Assembly: GCA_963082975.1 (NCBI GenBank)
Contig: OY720344.1
Location: forward strand, 11,271,580 to 11,335,579
DNA from: Labia minor
Lineage: Eukaryota > Arthropoda > Insecta > Dermaptera > Spongiphoridae
Direction of reading: 5' to 3'
DNA: 64,000 nt
The notes below the pieces were generated by a model, which saw only the letters and a list, made by a program, of their open reading frames with translations, was not told the origin of the DNA and ran no database searches. The first letter of the stretch is position 1, and every line of letters starts with the position of its first letter. Made by a program: the position numbers and the translations under genes. Shown in pieces: positions 45,107-57,395 of this stretch.

Positions 45107-45745
45107 AAGTTGACCTGTGGCCAGGTCCGAACCGACCGACGGTTTGAAATAAATTAATTTCCAGCTACAGAAACAATTTCAAATAATTTTAATATATCTA
45201 TTAATGTAATAAAAAACAGATATGGATAGAACATAAATATTTTTAATTTTATTTTATTTATAATATATAGCTGAAGTAGCCGGCGTTGCCGGCGTTACCC
45301 GAGGCTGTGACGTCATGAAGAGCTGGGTGACGTCATATAATTTTAAATTAAGAAAAACATAATGAAGATGATTTTTCCCGAGGATAAAACCAATACATTC
45401 GTGGTGATATGTAAAAAAATCTCCTTATGTGAAATTTGGTGCGAAAATAACCCTTCCCTTCTTATCGTCGATCGCTAATACTACCACTTCCGGTTTCCGG
45501 ATTTGCACCAAAAGTTGATCAATTCATCCCACTGATGCATTAAGTAAATATACCAAATTTCATCATAATCCGTTAAGCCGTTCAGGCTGTACACATCTAT
45601 ACAGACGGACGGACAGACGGACAGACATCATGCTAAAAATACTTTTTTCTGTTAAGAAAATGCATGATTCGTGGAGATATGTAAAAATCTCCACATGTGA
45701 AATTTGGTGTGAAAACAATACCTCCCTTACTATCGTCGGTCGGTA
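45107..45745 (+). repeat. R2 dispersed repeat, full copy
   Basis: Near-identical to 43354-43985 over most of its length, suggesting recent spread or local duplication. It carries a ~30-bp GC-rich variant segment (GAAGTAGCCGGCGTTGCCGG, near 45272-45292) where 43354 has a shorter sequence. Ends CGTCGGTCGGTAATAA. Confidence 0.9.
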
Positions 45746-46567
45746 ATAATATATATTTGTAGATTAATTATTAAACTACTAATTTGCGAATTATTTATTT
45801 ATTTATTTATCATTTATATTTTCAATAAATCAATTGTAATATTGTTAAATGGATATATATATATATATATATTCTAGACAGTTTAATGAAAAATAATAGC
45901 AATTTATTAAATATAATTAAAAAATTTTGATGTACCATTGGGATTAGAATGATAAACCTAAAAACAACCACAAGTATAAAATCAACACATGTTTAATTCC
46001 ATTGCAATCATTCTCAATTTGTGCATTTAGCGAGCATCTGTTGGGAATAATGAGATTAACATGTTTAATTGTTTATGCCAGCTTTAGATCTCAACGCTAG
46101 AATAGGAACGAGTTTCGACAATTTTCATTTCATTTCACCTTTCTGATCAATTTTATTGATAATGATCATAATGATCATAATGATTTGATTGAAAATATTT
46201 ACTTCGATACCTGTCATTAATATAAAAAATTTCTACCTAGAAATTAATAAAATATATAAAAAAACAAATTTATATAGGTAATTTATTAGAAATTTGTTAA
46301 AAAGTCTTGATTTATATTAAAATAAATAAATAAATAAAATGAAGCCATATATTGTTTAACATATACTCAATATATATTAAATTTTTATAATATTTTATAT
46401 ATAGATAACAATATTTTATGAGTAGTTGCAAAATTAATAGGTTATTATTTTGAATGAATCGAAAAAAAATTTGAATACTGATCAAACACATGAAATTCTT
46501 AAATTAATATTCTATTTAGATTCTTTAGTTAGAGAAAGAAAAAGATAGATAAAAAAAATATTAAGAA
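45746..46567. other. AT-rich DNA, nothing recognised
   Basis: (TA)n at 45853-45872 and repeated AATGATCAT near 46158-46178. A patch at 46010-46140 is less AT-rich. No gene. Confidence 0.45.
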
Positions 46568-46569
46568 TC

Positions 46570-46748
46570 TATTATTTATATCAGAGATTCTCAAAATATA
46601 GTGCATATATCACTGGAGGTAACTTATAACCTGTCGATGATAACTACAGTACAGTTACTTTTAATAACAAAATCATTATAGTAGTGGTACCTGATCTTTT
46701 TCATGGGCGTTTTCATGGTACCAACTTAAAAAAGTTTGAGAACCACTC
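46570..46748. mobile_element. possible short hAT-like MITE
   Basis: AGAGATTCTCAAAATA at the left and AGTTTGAGAACCACTCT at the right form an imperfect inverted repeat around ~150 bp. Flanking ATTTAT sequences are similar but no exact 8-bp duplication could be placed. It abuts the hAT at 46757. Confidence 0.4.
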
Positions 46749-46756
46749 TAATTTAT

Positions 46757-47890
46757 CAGGGCTTCGAACCGGAACTGAACCGAAAACCGAAAACCGAAAA
46801 AACCGGTATTTTTGTCGGAACGAAAACCGGAGCTAAACCGAAAAAAATAATATCGGTTTATTTCAGTTCAGTACGTGTTCAATCCAGAGTTGCCACAAGA
46901 GGTGTTTTGGCAACACCCAAGCCCGAATTTTTTTCAATTAGTTATGCCTCGCACTGCATGGTGTCGCTAAAAACTTTGTTTCAAAAATTAGTGTCCTAGT
47001 CATACTCTCCCTTCGGTTGTGTTGGCAGCGTCTCGTAGTCGCAATACAGAATTTAATGTTTTCATCGTTTGTTTAATACTGATATTTTGATTTAATGATA
47101 GTATTAATTTTTAAAATTATTTATTCCATTTGTTACAGGGTTATGTATTGATATAAAGAAAATGATTCATAAATATAAATAAAATTATTAAATAAATTTA
47201 AACAAATATTGAATACCTTTGACCAAGTACGAAGATTAGACAGTAAAAAACTTATTTTAGAATTTTGGGAGGAAAATAAAAATACATATCCTCATTTTAA
47301 CAAAATTGCAATGGTGGTTTTAGGAGATACTGCAACACAAGTTAGTGTTGAAAGAGCTTTCTCTGGTTTAAAGTTTATTTTACGAGACAATAGAAATAGT
47401 TTAAATGAAAATATATTAGAAGATATTTTAATAATTAGAGGTATAATTTTCATCTTTTATAATTCTAGTTATAATTATAAGTAAATATATCCAAGAATCC
47501 TGTATACTTTAACATTAAATATACGAATTTGTTTCGTTTGTTGAGTGTTTGAAAGTAGAAGGATGTAAAAAAATATTCATACTTATTTGTATGGTTTAAT
47601 AAATTATATTAACATCTTATATTATATACTTATAATTATTATACCTTTAATTAATTATTATTATTTATATTATATTGTATCAATTCATGTAGTATGATTT
47701 AGGGTGGTAGCAAGAAATATTTTTATATATTTATGGCAGACTCGGCATACCCCGACCTAAATTTCTAATACAAATAAAAGGTCTTTAAAATTAATTAATC
47801 GGAGCTGAACCGAAAACCGAAAACCGAAAAAAACCGGTATTTTTGCCGGAACGAAAACCGAAACGAAAAAAATAACGGTTCGAAGCCCTG
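46757..47890 (+). mobile_element. hAT transposon, internally deleted, perfect TSD
   Basis: Termini CAGGGCTTCGAACCG and CGGTTCGAAGCCCTG are perfect inverted repeats of 15 bp. The 8-bp target duplication TAATTTAT lies at 46749-46756 and 47891-47898. Each end carries the same subterminal block in the same orientation: CCGAAAACCGAAAACCGAAA, then CCGGTATTTTTG and CGGAACGAAAACCG. The only recognisable coding remnant is the C-terminal dimerisation region at 47209-47484. At 1134 bp it is much shorter than an autonomous hAT, so it is non-autonomous. Confidence 0.95.
47209..47484 (+). pseudogene. hAT transposase C-terminal dimerisation domain
   Basis: The plus frame contains FWEENKNTYPHFNKIAMVVL then VSVERAFSGLKFILRDNRNS and LNENILEDILIIRG, matching the hAT C-terminal dimerisation pattern (YP.L...A...L..P.t...ERvFS......r.sL....e.ll...). 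Only ~80 residues of a protein normally 550-700 residues long remain; the DDE catalytic parts and BED finger are absent. The ATG at 47209 is a convenience start inside what was a longer frame. The plus frame at 46736 is from the terminal repeats and is not a gene. Confidence 0.85.
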
Positions 47891-47898
47891 TAATTTAT

Positions 47899-48780
47899 AT
47901 TAGGAATACTAAAACTACTCGGTCATCTATTATTCGTTAATTATTTTAACTTTAATTGTAATAATAATAATAATAATAATACTTTATACTAAACTAAAAC
48001 AATAAAATCCTGTATATTCTGTTTAAATCTAAAATTCTATTTATAAATAATAAATTTAGAAATGTGTATATGAAAGTAAACTTTTTAAATTTGTTAAATA
48101 AATTAGAGAAATTAATGAAAACAATATATTGAAAAAAATATTGAGTATATTATTGTAATATACATTATAAAATATATGAATAAAACAGTTTCAAATATTT
48201 TAATAAAAGTGTATTGTCTTTGAAAAAATTGTATCAATGGATATAATAGAGAATTAAAGTTTTGCTAGTTGGAAAGTGAGAAAGTTAATAATATAGATTT
48301 CAAATGAGAGAATGAGACATCTAGAATGATAGAGAAAGGGTAACATAGGGATGAGAAAGGTGTAACGATACTACTTTGATATTAATTAATAGAGTTTGCT
48401 GGAAAGGTTGAAATAGGATCCGTTGAAAGGGGAGATACGTTTTATGATATTGATTATTTCATTCGCAACTAAAGCTTAAATACAATGATTGTTGCTGATG
48501 GTTAGGAATTAATCGAGATCACAGAATTAAGTCTTGGACATGTATGTATATATATAGCTGTATATATAATGTAGCTGGGTATCTAAGAGAAAGAGAAAAA
48601 GAGAGAGAGAGGGAATATCAATTTGAAGAAACTTTTTCGTCTAGTTGTTTTAATTATATACACATTATGTGGGTATATAAATTAAAATATCATTAATATT
48701 ATTAATTAAAATCCTTTAAAACTATATTCTTAAAAATATACAAATTCTTTTGAATAGAAGACATATACACATAAAATATT
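47899..48780. other. AT-rich DNA, nothing recognised
   Basis: (AAT)n at 47957-47981 and purine-rich (GA) near 48589-48612. A purine-rich stretch runs 48250-48370. No gene. Confidence 0.4.
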
Positions 48781-48784
48781 CACG

Positions 48785-49165
48785 GTGTTTTATGTGGGTG
48801 TGAGGCGTGGTCTATGACCTTAGGAGACGAGAGTAGATTTAGAGTATTTGAGAATAGGATTCTCTGGAGCATTTATAGATGAGGTCACCGGGGAATGGTG
48901 GAGACTTCTATGCATCTCCAGACATATTTAGGGTTATAAAATAGAGAAGGCTGCGATGGGCAGGGCACATGGCTAGAATGAGAGAAGAAAGAATGGCGAA
49001 AAATATATTTTTGGGGAGAATGATTGGTAAACGCCTGTTTTTGGAAGACCGGGTGGGCAATGTAGGAAGGGACGTGAGAGAGTTGGGAGAGGGTAGGAGT
49101 TGGATGGTTGTGGCTCAGGATAGGGACATTTGGAGAAATTTATTTCTTATTTATTTTATTTATTT
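48785..49165 (+). pseudogene. LINE reverse transcriptase C-terminal relic
   Basis: Fragments in different plus frames together trace the C-terminal end of an insect LINE ORF2: FENRIL-like, EVTGEWWRLL, then MARMREERMAKNI, GKRLFLEDRVGNVGRDVREL and MVVAQDRDIWRN. These match the recalled family pattern (FENR.LR.IF..., DEVTGEW, GHVARM.EER, GKRP.GRPR.RW, DLRE.G, AQDRD.WR). Several frameshifts and stops separate them. The best open piece is 48969-49217. The catalytic RT core and endonuclease are not present. Confidence 0.85.
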
Positions 49166-49635
49166 ATTTATTTTATCATTTATTATATTAACATTTGTCA
49201 AGTTAAAAAAAATTTAATTTAATTTTCTTTTTTATTTTAAATCTTTCTTATATTTATATTCAATTTCTTTTTTAAAAGAACATCGTTGGGGTAAGCGAAT
49301 CAATTTTATTAGGCATGGATTGATTCCGTATATGGAGAGGACAAAATGTTTTAGCCATTTCATGGATTAATTATTTAATTATAAAGATTTTTTTATTGTG
49401 TGTGTATCCTATATATATATATTTATTTATATAATAACATATACATATAAATGTGTTTATTATAAAAACAAAATAAAAAAAAAATACAATTTTTTTTCCT
49501 AAGAGAAATAATAAAAACAATGTTGAAAAGTATAATAAACTACAGAAAATATTCAAATATCTCTCTCTCTCTCTCTTTATGACTATCTATTTATGATTAT
49601 ATATCTAGGGTATTGACTGAGAGAAATTGAACGCC
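49166..49635. other. AT-rich DNA, nothing recognised
   Basis: (TTTA)n after the LINE relic at about 49141-49176, and (CT)n at 49560-49576. The short minus frame at 49371 is AT-driven. Confidence 0.45.
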
Positions 49636-49895
49636 CACGCGCAATCACTATTAATTTTTTTTTTCTTTTGATTTTTTATTTATTTATTTTTTTTTTTTGC
49701 AAACCGGCCAATTGCAAAATTTGATGACGAACTTAAAGAGAAATCGTGTGCCTTTTAAAGGCAGATTGAATCCGGATGTAGGCGGCGGGTAACGGGTTAT
49801 GCCGGGCGGGTAACTCGTAACTGGAAATGCCCATTGACGAGACGACTTCCAAGAGGTATGCAGGTTTACCCTCCCCTTCGTTAACTTTTTTGCTA
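49636..49895. other. GC-rich island, unexplained
   Basis: CGCCCACGCGCAATC near 49631, then a GC-rich core 49770-49880 with GGCGGCGGGTAACGGG and CGGGCGGGTAACTCG (a repeated CGGGTAAC motif). A donor-like CCAAGAG|GTATGCAG lies at 49855. No long frame and no repeat match elsewhere in the window. It could be a promoter-proximal exon or a regulatory element. Confidence 0.3.
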
Positions 49896-50720
49896 CTTTT
49901 TATTATTATTAATGCCAGTTATTATTATTATTATTATTATTATTTTCTTTTTTATTTATTTATTTTTTTTTTAATTTGTTAACCCATCAGACACAAAATT
50001 ACTTTACGAATCATTTTTATTTATAACTGTCCAGTGTGTAAATTTGAATTGGAAAATAGTACAAACTAATAAAAAAAGAAAAATAAACCTTTATATAATG
50101 ATTTAATTAAAAGGTTCATTGTCAAAGAAATCATCAGGTGGCAAATCATCGATCTCACCATCCGAATTGGAAATTTTCTCAATGACAATGGTTCCAATGT
50201 ACGAACAAAAGAGACAACAACGGTACAATGTTGTTCAATATAACATTTTTAGAAAGTCAATTTAAGTTATTCACTTTGTTATTGGCTTCAATTTTATTTG
50301 ATCCATTTGATCCATTAACTATTCGTGGGAATTTTGTTTAATTAATAATTAATGATCATCATAAAAAAAAGTTAAATACGATTAAATCAAATCAATGTGG
50401 AACATTAGATGACCCACCATATTATACATTATTATTATTATTCAAATTATATTAATTTCTATTTCTAGGCTATGTATTTAATAATAAATTGTACATATTT
50501 TTATTATTAAATAAAAAAATAATAATAATCATTAGCTTTAATGAAATTTATTTTTTAAAAGAAAACCAAGTGAGAATGAATATGAATGAATAACAAGATA
50601 AATTTAATAATTTTTAAAAATAATTATTTAAGAAAAATCATAAACAGAAAGTAGTAAATAATAATAGAAAATTAAAATTAAATAATTTAAAGTTCAAAAT
50701 ATAGGAAATGGTAAATTTAA
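49896..50720. other. AT-rich DNA with (ATT)n
   Basis: (ATT)n at 49917-49945. A moderately balanced patch at 50105-50240 contains TCACCATCCGAATTGG and has no supported frame. Otherwise AT-rich. Confidence 0.4.
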
Positions 50721-50724
50721 GAAT

Positions 50725-51150
50725 CTATCTATCTATATCTCTGTTGCTTTACGGAAGCCGAAAATTCTTGGCCGGAGGAACCACATTTCGCCAAGTATCC
50801 CTATCCTGAGCCACAACCATCCAACTCCTACCCTGTCCCAACTCTCTCACGTCCCTTCCTACATTGTCCACCCACCCCGTCCTCGGTCATCCAACAGGAC
50901 GTTTCTCAATCGATCTCTCCACCAATATACCCATAGCTATTCTTTTTTCCCCAATTCTAGCCACGTGTCCTTTTTGATTTTATTTACCCTAATTTCATCT
51001 GAAGATGCATAGAAGTCATGCAATTCCTCGTTATGCAGTCTCCACCATTACCCCGTGACCTCATCTTTCTTTCTGCTGCGAAGAATCCTATTCTCAAAAA
51101 CTCTAAATCTACTCTCGTCTTCCAGGGTCATAGACCATGTCTCACAAAAA
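50725..51150 (-). pseudogene. LINE reverse transcriptase C-terminal relic, minus
   Basis: Reverse-complement counterpart of 48785-49165: on the minus strand FENRIL, DEVTG and HNEELHDFYASSDEIRV can be read in pieces, then the degenerate C-terminal tail, a short 3' UTR and an (ATAG)n tail (plus strand CTATCTATCTATATC at 50726). It retains the HNEELHD segment that 48785 lacks. Frames are broken. This is the best-preserved 3' end and the reference used for the fragments at 1830 and 7905. Confidence 0.82.
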
Positions 51151-54059
51151 TATAACTAACACACACCGTAAAAATAATCGTTTAATACATTTTAATTTTG
51201 ATTCCTTTTGATAATAATTTTGTAAATTTAAGAATAAATATATACGTGTATATTAAAATTATATTAAATATATTATTATGGAGGGTAAGAATATTAAAAT
51301 GATGAATATTTATTATTTAGATATACCTATATGGTATAAATCTCAATAATATATTTATAATATAGTGAAATTTGTTTAATATTTTCTATATTTTCTATAT
51401 ATTTCTAAATGTCTTTTAAAAAATTTTCCATTTTATATTAATTTGTAAAATTGAAAGTTCAAGTTTTCTAAGTAAACATCGTAAAAGGTGAAAGGAGTCT
51501 ATAAAGAAATCAATCGTTTATCTTGATTAAATAGTTCTAATTATTATTATTATTATTTCCAATCAATTCTCAAGAATAACTTTGTTTCATACTAAATATT
51601 TAAAGAATTAATAAAAATAAAAATATTTGGAATATCAATTAAATAGAAACCAGTTATAACTAACGAGATCTGGCTAATTAACAAAATAATTAGTTTTTGT
51701 ACAATATTTATTGTACAATAACAATATATAAGATGGATTTATGTGGGAATGTTGACAAAAATTTTAAAAACTTTGTGGTGATAATGTTTATATTTTAATA
51801 AATTTTATAAATTTGAAATTCCTAAATAATTGAACATAAATATTTGTGATCCTTGTAAATAAGTTTATAAATTATAAGTAAAATATCATCTCTGATATTG
51901 TATAGGGGTTTCAGTGAATATATATATATATATCTGTAATATATTCTTTGATAGATAAGCAATATTTATATAAGGAAATATACTTAAAAGTCTTTACTTC
52001 TAAGGGTGTACAGGTAGAATATAGTAAATAGTAGAGGTTTGGAAAGGTAGTCGGCTAGATATAAACTGATATGAATAGGCGTAGTGAAAGACTATTATTA
52101 ATTTTAATTCCATTAACTCAGATTATGGTGTTCTGTCAATGAAATTGATCTCTAATATTTAATGTTTTTTTTTAAAGAAAAAAAAAGTTTTTAATATAAA
52201 ATGTTATTAAAATATTTGTAATATTTAACAATTATTATTTCAACAAAAAACTTTTGCATATGCAAAAAAAAGTAATATATTAATTTACTGTAATAAATAT
52301 ATTCTCGTATAATTTATCTATAATTAAATTAAATGAATTAATGATTCTTTGAGTTATTATAGCCCTTATAAATTATTGAATACTATTATAAATTATTTTT
52401 TTTATTAGTATCAAATGTTACAAAACTAATTTTAAAGATCTAAAATGCGAAATAAATTTTTTTTTATATATAGGTCATTTTTATTAACAAAAGAATAATA
52501 ATATCATAATAAAATTTATTTAGCTTGATTAAGGTACTTGATTATATTTAATTATTAGTAATTAAATTCATTAATATACACCTTGTAAGGTTGCAAATAC
52601 TAATTTAGAACTTTCAATTGGTTTATTTATGATTTTATGTTACTTTAAATTTTATTAGAGAAATTTTTTATACTAGTTATATTTTTTCGAATAAGTTGAT
52701 CAATTTTCAAATAAATATAAATTATATTTAAATATGAATGCAAAAGTTTCCCCCTCCCCTAACCTCATCTTTCAACCCCCATCATCCCTTCAAATTAAAA
52801 TTAAATAGTAGGTAATCAATTCATAAATCTTTTTTTTTAAAAAAAAAAGAATTTTATTAGAATAAACATTGAATTTTTGTGAAAGTGGTCATAATATATT
52901 TTTTCAAGTCGTAATTTGTATTAATAATTGATAATTTTTTTTTAAATTTTAAAATTAAAGATATTTTTCTGGAGCTCATAAAAAATATAAGATGTATTTT
53001 TATTGAGATAAATTCCAATATATATTATTATATTGTTTGTATAATAATATCTTATACTATATATTAAACGAGATTTTTATATTATTTCCAAAAAGAATAG
53101 ATTTTTTTTATAATATTTTAAGGGCGTTAAATGAAAAAAATCTATATATAGTACTTTATAAAAGGAAATCCTAAAATTATTTAAATGATAAAAGCGTTGA
53201 ACTCTGCGCTCTTAATAGATGGTGTAATTGTTCTCATTAAGCTATGTGCTATATACGAGTATGATTCAATGAATTTTTGGTGACCCCTTTGGCATTAAAA
53301 CAAACCCTTCATTATCTAAAATAAAATAAAGTGAAAAATATTTTTGAAAATAATGAAAATAACCTCATTGAATGTATGAACTTTTGATTTGTAATCTTTT
53401 ATATTAAAAAATTCAAATTTCTTATTATGATTATAAAATATCTTAAAAAAATAATTATAAAAGCGATTTTATTTGATAGATTCGTAAAAATTCAAATTGA
53501 TAAAATATATTATAAAATTTAATCAATTTTCGGATTTGTAATTCATAAATTAAACTTTTACTTTTAATTCAGTTAAATAATAAAAAAAAAATCATAAATA
53601 TTTCAAAATACGATTTTAATTTCTTAATTTTTCTTAATTTATTAAAGTTAGCAAAATTATTAATTTTCTGAGTCGTTGTAAATATCATTTGTAGTTAAAC
53701 TAATGAAATTAGTTTTAAGTAGTTGATAATAATTGATAATTGAGTAAATACCTAATAAAATACATAATTTTTTAACATTATACTGATAAAGAAAACACTC
53801 AAAAAACGAATGACTAATTCTTCAATTTTAATATTGAAAAATTAAATTATTTAATAGGAGTACTTTTTATTTAATTATTCCAATTAATACTTCAGGCATT
53901 TGGATAGTTTTTTTGTTTAAATGCTAATTAACTATTTAATAACTTTTAAATTTTAAAGTTATAAAGATAAAAAGCATCAATTTTGGTTACACAAAAACTG
54001 TCAAATTACAGCTTACAACTGCTACTTTAGTAATTCTTCTAATTAATAGTAATTTGAAG
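51151..54059. other. AT-rich DNA, possible tRNA-like relic near 53195-53255
   Basis: Nearly 3 kb of AT-rich sequence. A weak minus-strand tRNA-like segment (TAGCTTAATGAGAAC as A-box-like, GAGTTCAACGC as B-box-like) lies at 53195-53255, perhaps a SINE remnant. A pyrimidine-rich tract runs 52747-52793. No gene supported. Confidence 0.35.
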
Positions 54060-54345
54060 TTGCTATAAATTTAGACGAGGGACGGGTGAGGAAATGGTCT
54101 TTAGTTTTCCTTGATGGTGCTATGTGGGTCGCAACCAGAGAGAAAGAGAGATTCATTGGGTGGCTGCAGACAGACAGACAGACAGAGCGACGCTTCTAGG
54201 AACCAGACTTGCCATTTTTTAATGAGAAAGTCGCTTGGCTGACTCATGGAAGCGCTAAAGAAAAAAGCATCTTGCCGACAAATCCCACCTCATTAGTTTC
54301 CAAAATGGTCCAGCCTAATGAAATGAAAAATCCGTTGTGCTTCGA
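54060..54345. other. balanced-composition island
   Basis: About 285 bp with a (CAGA)n run at 54168-54186 and no long open frame, repeat match or clear splice borders. It could be conserved noncoding sequence; composition is the only evidence. Confidence 0.3.
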
Positions 54346-54475
54346 TTAAATTATAGAAATTTTCCCATTCTGAAAAATTTATTATAGATAAAATATTTCT
54401 ATTCAATTTCTTCATAAATTTTAGTGAATTGTATAAATTAAAGAATTAATATTAATATTAAAGAAAAAAAAAAAT

Positions 54476-55064
54476 CTGGGGTGTCTCCACTCGACTATCT
54501 CGCAATTTGAATTGGATTAAATAACATCATATATTATATTTAAATTTAATTAATTATAAATTATAAATAAAAAATTAATAAATAATATTTATTAAACCAG
54601 CGCATGTTTGACTCATGTTTCACGTCACGTGTTGGCGCGTGAGATTTGCAGTGTTAAAAAATTAATTCTGGTACTTTCAGCGAGTCAATCAAGCTTGAAA
54701 TTCTATATATAGCAGTTTTATACAATTCTTAATCATGTGAAAAATTATCAAACATATATCTTTATTTTTACGGTAACTTTAGAAGAAAAAAAATCAAAAC
54801 GTTGTAGGTAATGATCCTTTTCCGGTTGAGCTACATTTCTCAAAAGTTGATAGAAAACTACGAATTTTGAATAATGCTCATGTACCAAATATCATGATTC
54901 TAGCTCAAACCGTTTTTGCGAAATCTTGTCTACATACACACAGAGACAGACATTTTTCTCAACCTTAGTGAAAATGATTCAGGAACCTTCAAAACGTATA
55001 AAAACATCAAAATCTCAACATCGAAAATTTTCGTGATCGCAATACTATCTCTGGCGAGATAGTA
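54476..55064 (+). repeat. R1 dispersed repeat, solitary full copy
   Basis: Starts CTGGGGTGTCTCCACTCGAC and ends CTATCTCTGGCGAGATAGT. Aligns with the reverse complement of 8180-8786 along the full length, showing that the unit is ~590 bp and can occur alone. ACTATCTCGC near the left end and GCGAGATAGT at the right are inverted copies. No open frame. Confidence 0.85.
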
Positions 55065-57104
55065 AAAATGTACGACTTACAATATTATAAAATTATTATT
55101 TTATTATGATTCGAAAAAAAAAAAAAAAATATCAAATTGTGACTAACTGATTTGTGTGATTATTTTGTAATAATAAGAATTTATTTATTTTTTATTTAAA
55201 AAGAAATGATCTTTAAAATTTAGTTAATAATATATCACTAGTTTAAGTTGATTAAAAATTACTAGAATACTTATTACTTCTGATTAATTAAACATTAAGC
55301 AATTAAATAAATCAATATAAAATTAAATCAAATGTTAAAATTTAAATTATACTTATTTAATGATAAATTCTTATATTTTATTTTATTTTTTTTTAAATAA
55401 ATGTTATTTCAAAATAGAAAGAATAGAAATACTTATTTTTACAAAGAATATTTAATTAATTACCTGAGAGGAAAGAATTGGGTGATGCTGGACCAAATTG
55501 AATATATAACAAAATCAAAAAAAAAAATTGAATATAACTATTCAAATAGACCTAATTGAAACGAATTTCTCATGATTACTTATTAATAACAACAAATTTT
55601 GATCTATATGAAATATTTATCCAGTTTTCTATCAAATTTAAATTTTGAATAGATTAGCGGACAAAATGTCAAGAGAAAAAAAGGAAGAAGATTCTTATGT
55701 TGTCAGCCTAGTTCATCGGCCATCAGAAGGTCGCTCTATGTCGTTTTTTTTTACATTTACAAAGAAGAGCTTTGCGTGTCGGCATTTGATGCTTTTAAAC
55801 GACCTCAGGGCTTCATATAACATTGCCAAGCTTGAAAAAGTGAACCAAACAGAGAGAAATTTTCAATTTCATCGGAACATCACAAAAGAGAAGAAACCAA
55901 TCATTTGATATACAGCTATTAATATTAAAAAATAAATATTGAAAATTAATTTATCTAGAAATTGATATAAATATTACGGGTAAAGTTTATATATATATAT
56001 ATTGATTTTTGTTATTTAAAAACAGAGGTGAAAATAAATATTTAGTTTGCTTTTAAAAATAAAGAGAGAGAGAGAGTAAACTAAAAGAATTATTTATATA
56101 AAAAAAATAAAAATAAATAAATAAATATAACATGATATTTTTAGTTCATTTACTAATATAAAAATATATATATTAATTATTTTGAAAATTCTTACTTGAT
56201 TATAGAAAGTTGAGTTATAATATTTGCCTGATATCTGACTGATGATGATGGTGATAATGTTCTCAAAACATTTGCCTATTTCAGCAAAATTACCTTAACT
56301 TTTGGTTTAAACAAACAACCCAACTAAATGTTAAAACATTATTATATTTAAATAAATATCTGATAAAACAGAATAATTATATGAAAATACATGAATATTT
56401 ATTACAATTATCTTAAACCTCTTTTTTTAAAAAAAACAAAAAAAAAAAATAATTTTCTTATTCTCAATACATACATGATTTAGTGAAAAAAAAAATAATT
56501 AACGAGTTAATAATTGTCCTAACATTCAAAAATAAAAATCTATTATTTCACTTTCTCTATTTTCTTTTTCTATGGAAAGCATTCCAAATGTTAAAATCTC
56601 CTGGGTCAATTTAAATTATTATAAATCTAAATTGCTTAAACAGTCAAAAATTCGGTCAAGAAATTTGTAATGTTTGCTACTAAGTATTAAAATTATACTT
56701 AATTTAATAATGATGCTTCATTCTTAAAACTAACATGTTTATCAACTGTCCTAAATTTTTAAATTTAAGCAGCATTTTTTTTTTACTAATATAATGATTT
56801 TGCCATTAATGTTAAATTATTTATTTTTAATTGGCTATTAGAAGATATTAATTAACATTTTTTTTTTATTTATTTATATAATTGTTTCATCATTGTACTT
56901 ATATGTTCTTTAATTAATAGAAAAGTAAAATAAATAAATAAATAAATAAATAAAATGTTCAATGTTGATAAAGAAGAGGTACACCTCACCCACATTTGAA
57001 AGATTCACTGAAATTTACAAACTTATTCTACCAAGAATTTAAATTAAGTTGACAGGAATTTTTTTAGTCATAAAGTGAGATTATAATCTACATCAAATAT
57101 TCGA
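55065..57104. other. AT-rich DNA with an island at 55650-55910
   Basis: The island carries an 87-codon plus frame from 55645 to 55908 (MNRLADKMSREKKEEDSYV...). It has balanced codons but no recognisable domain, no promoter and no clear splice borders; a single-exon gene is unlikely. The rest is AT-rich, with (GA)n near 56062-56076 and (AAAT)n at 56935-56956. Confidence 0.35.
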
Positions 57105-57395
57105 TTAAATTTAAAGCCTGCATCAATCTTGAATTAAACAGCCTTTCATTACGGTTTATGGCCTGACGAAGGAATTGAATAGTGGGTAATTTCAACAATC
57201 CTTTTGCAGATTTACAAAAAGACTCTACTAACATGACGCTCAACTGAAAATATCGGGCTCGAGTAATTCATCTAATTATCTACGTTCATTAAGATTTGCA
57301 ACAAGTGCATTTAATAGACGTGAATGATTTCAGTCAAGCCAATTGCATTCACAACACTCGTACAGGAGCAACCACTCGAATAATTATATACAATT
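57105..57395. other. balanced-composition island
   Basis: About 290 bp with no long frame and no repeat match seen. Possible conserved noncoding sequence; only composition supports it. Confidence 0.3.

Noticed and set aside
46736..46999. 87-codon plus frame at the hAT left end
   Set aside because: It begins in flanking DNA and reads through noncoding terminal repeats.
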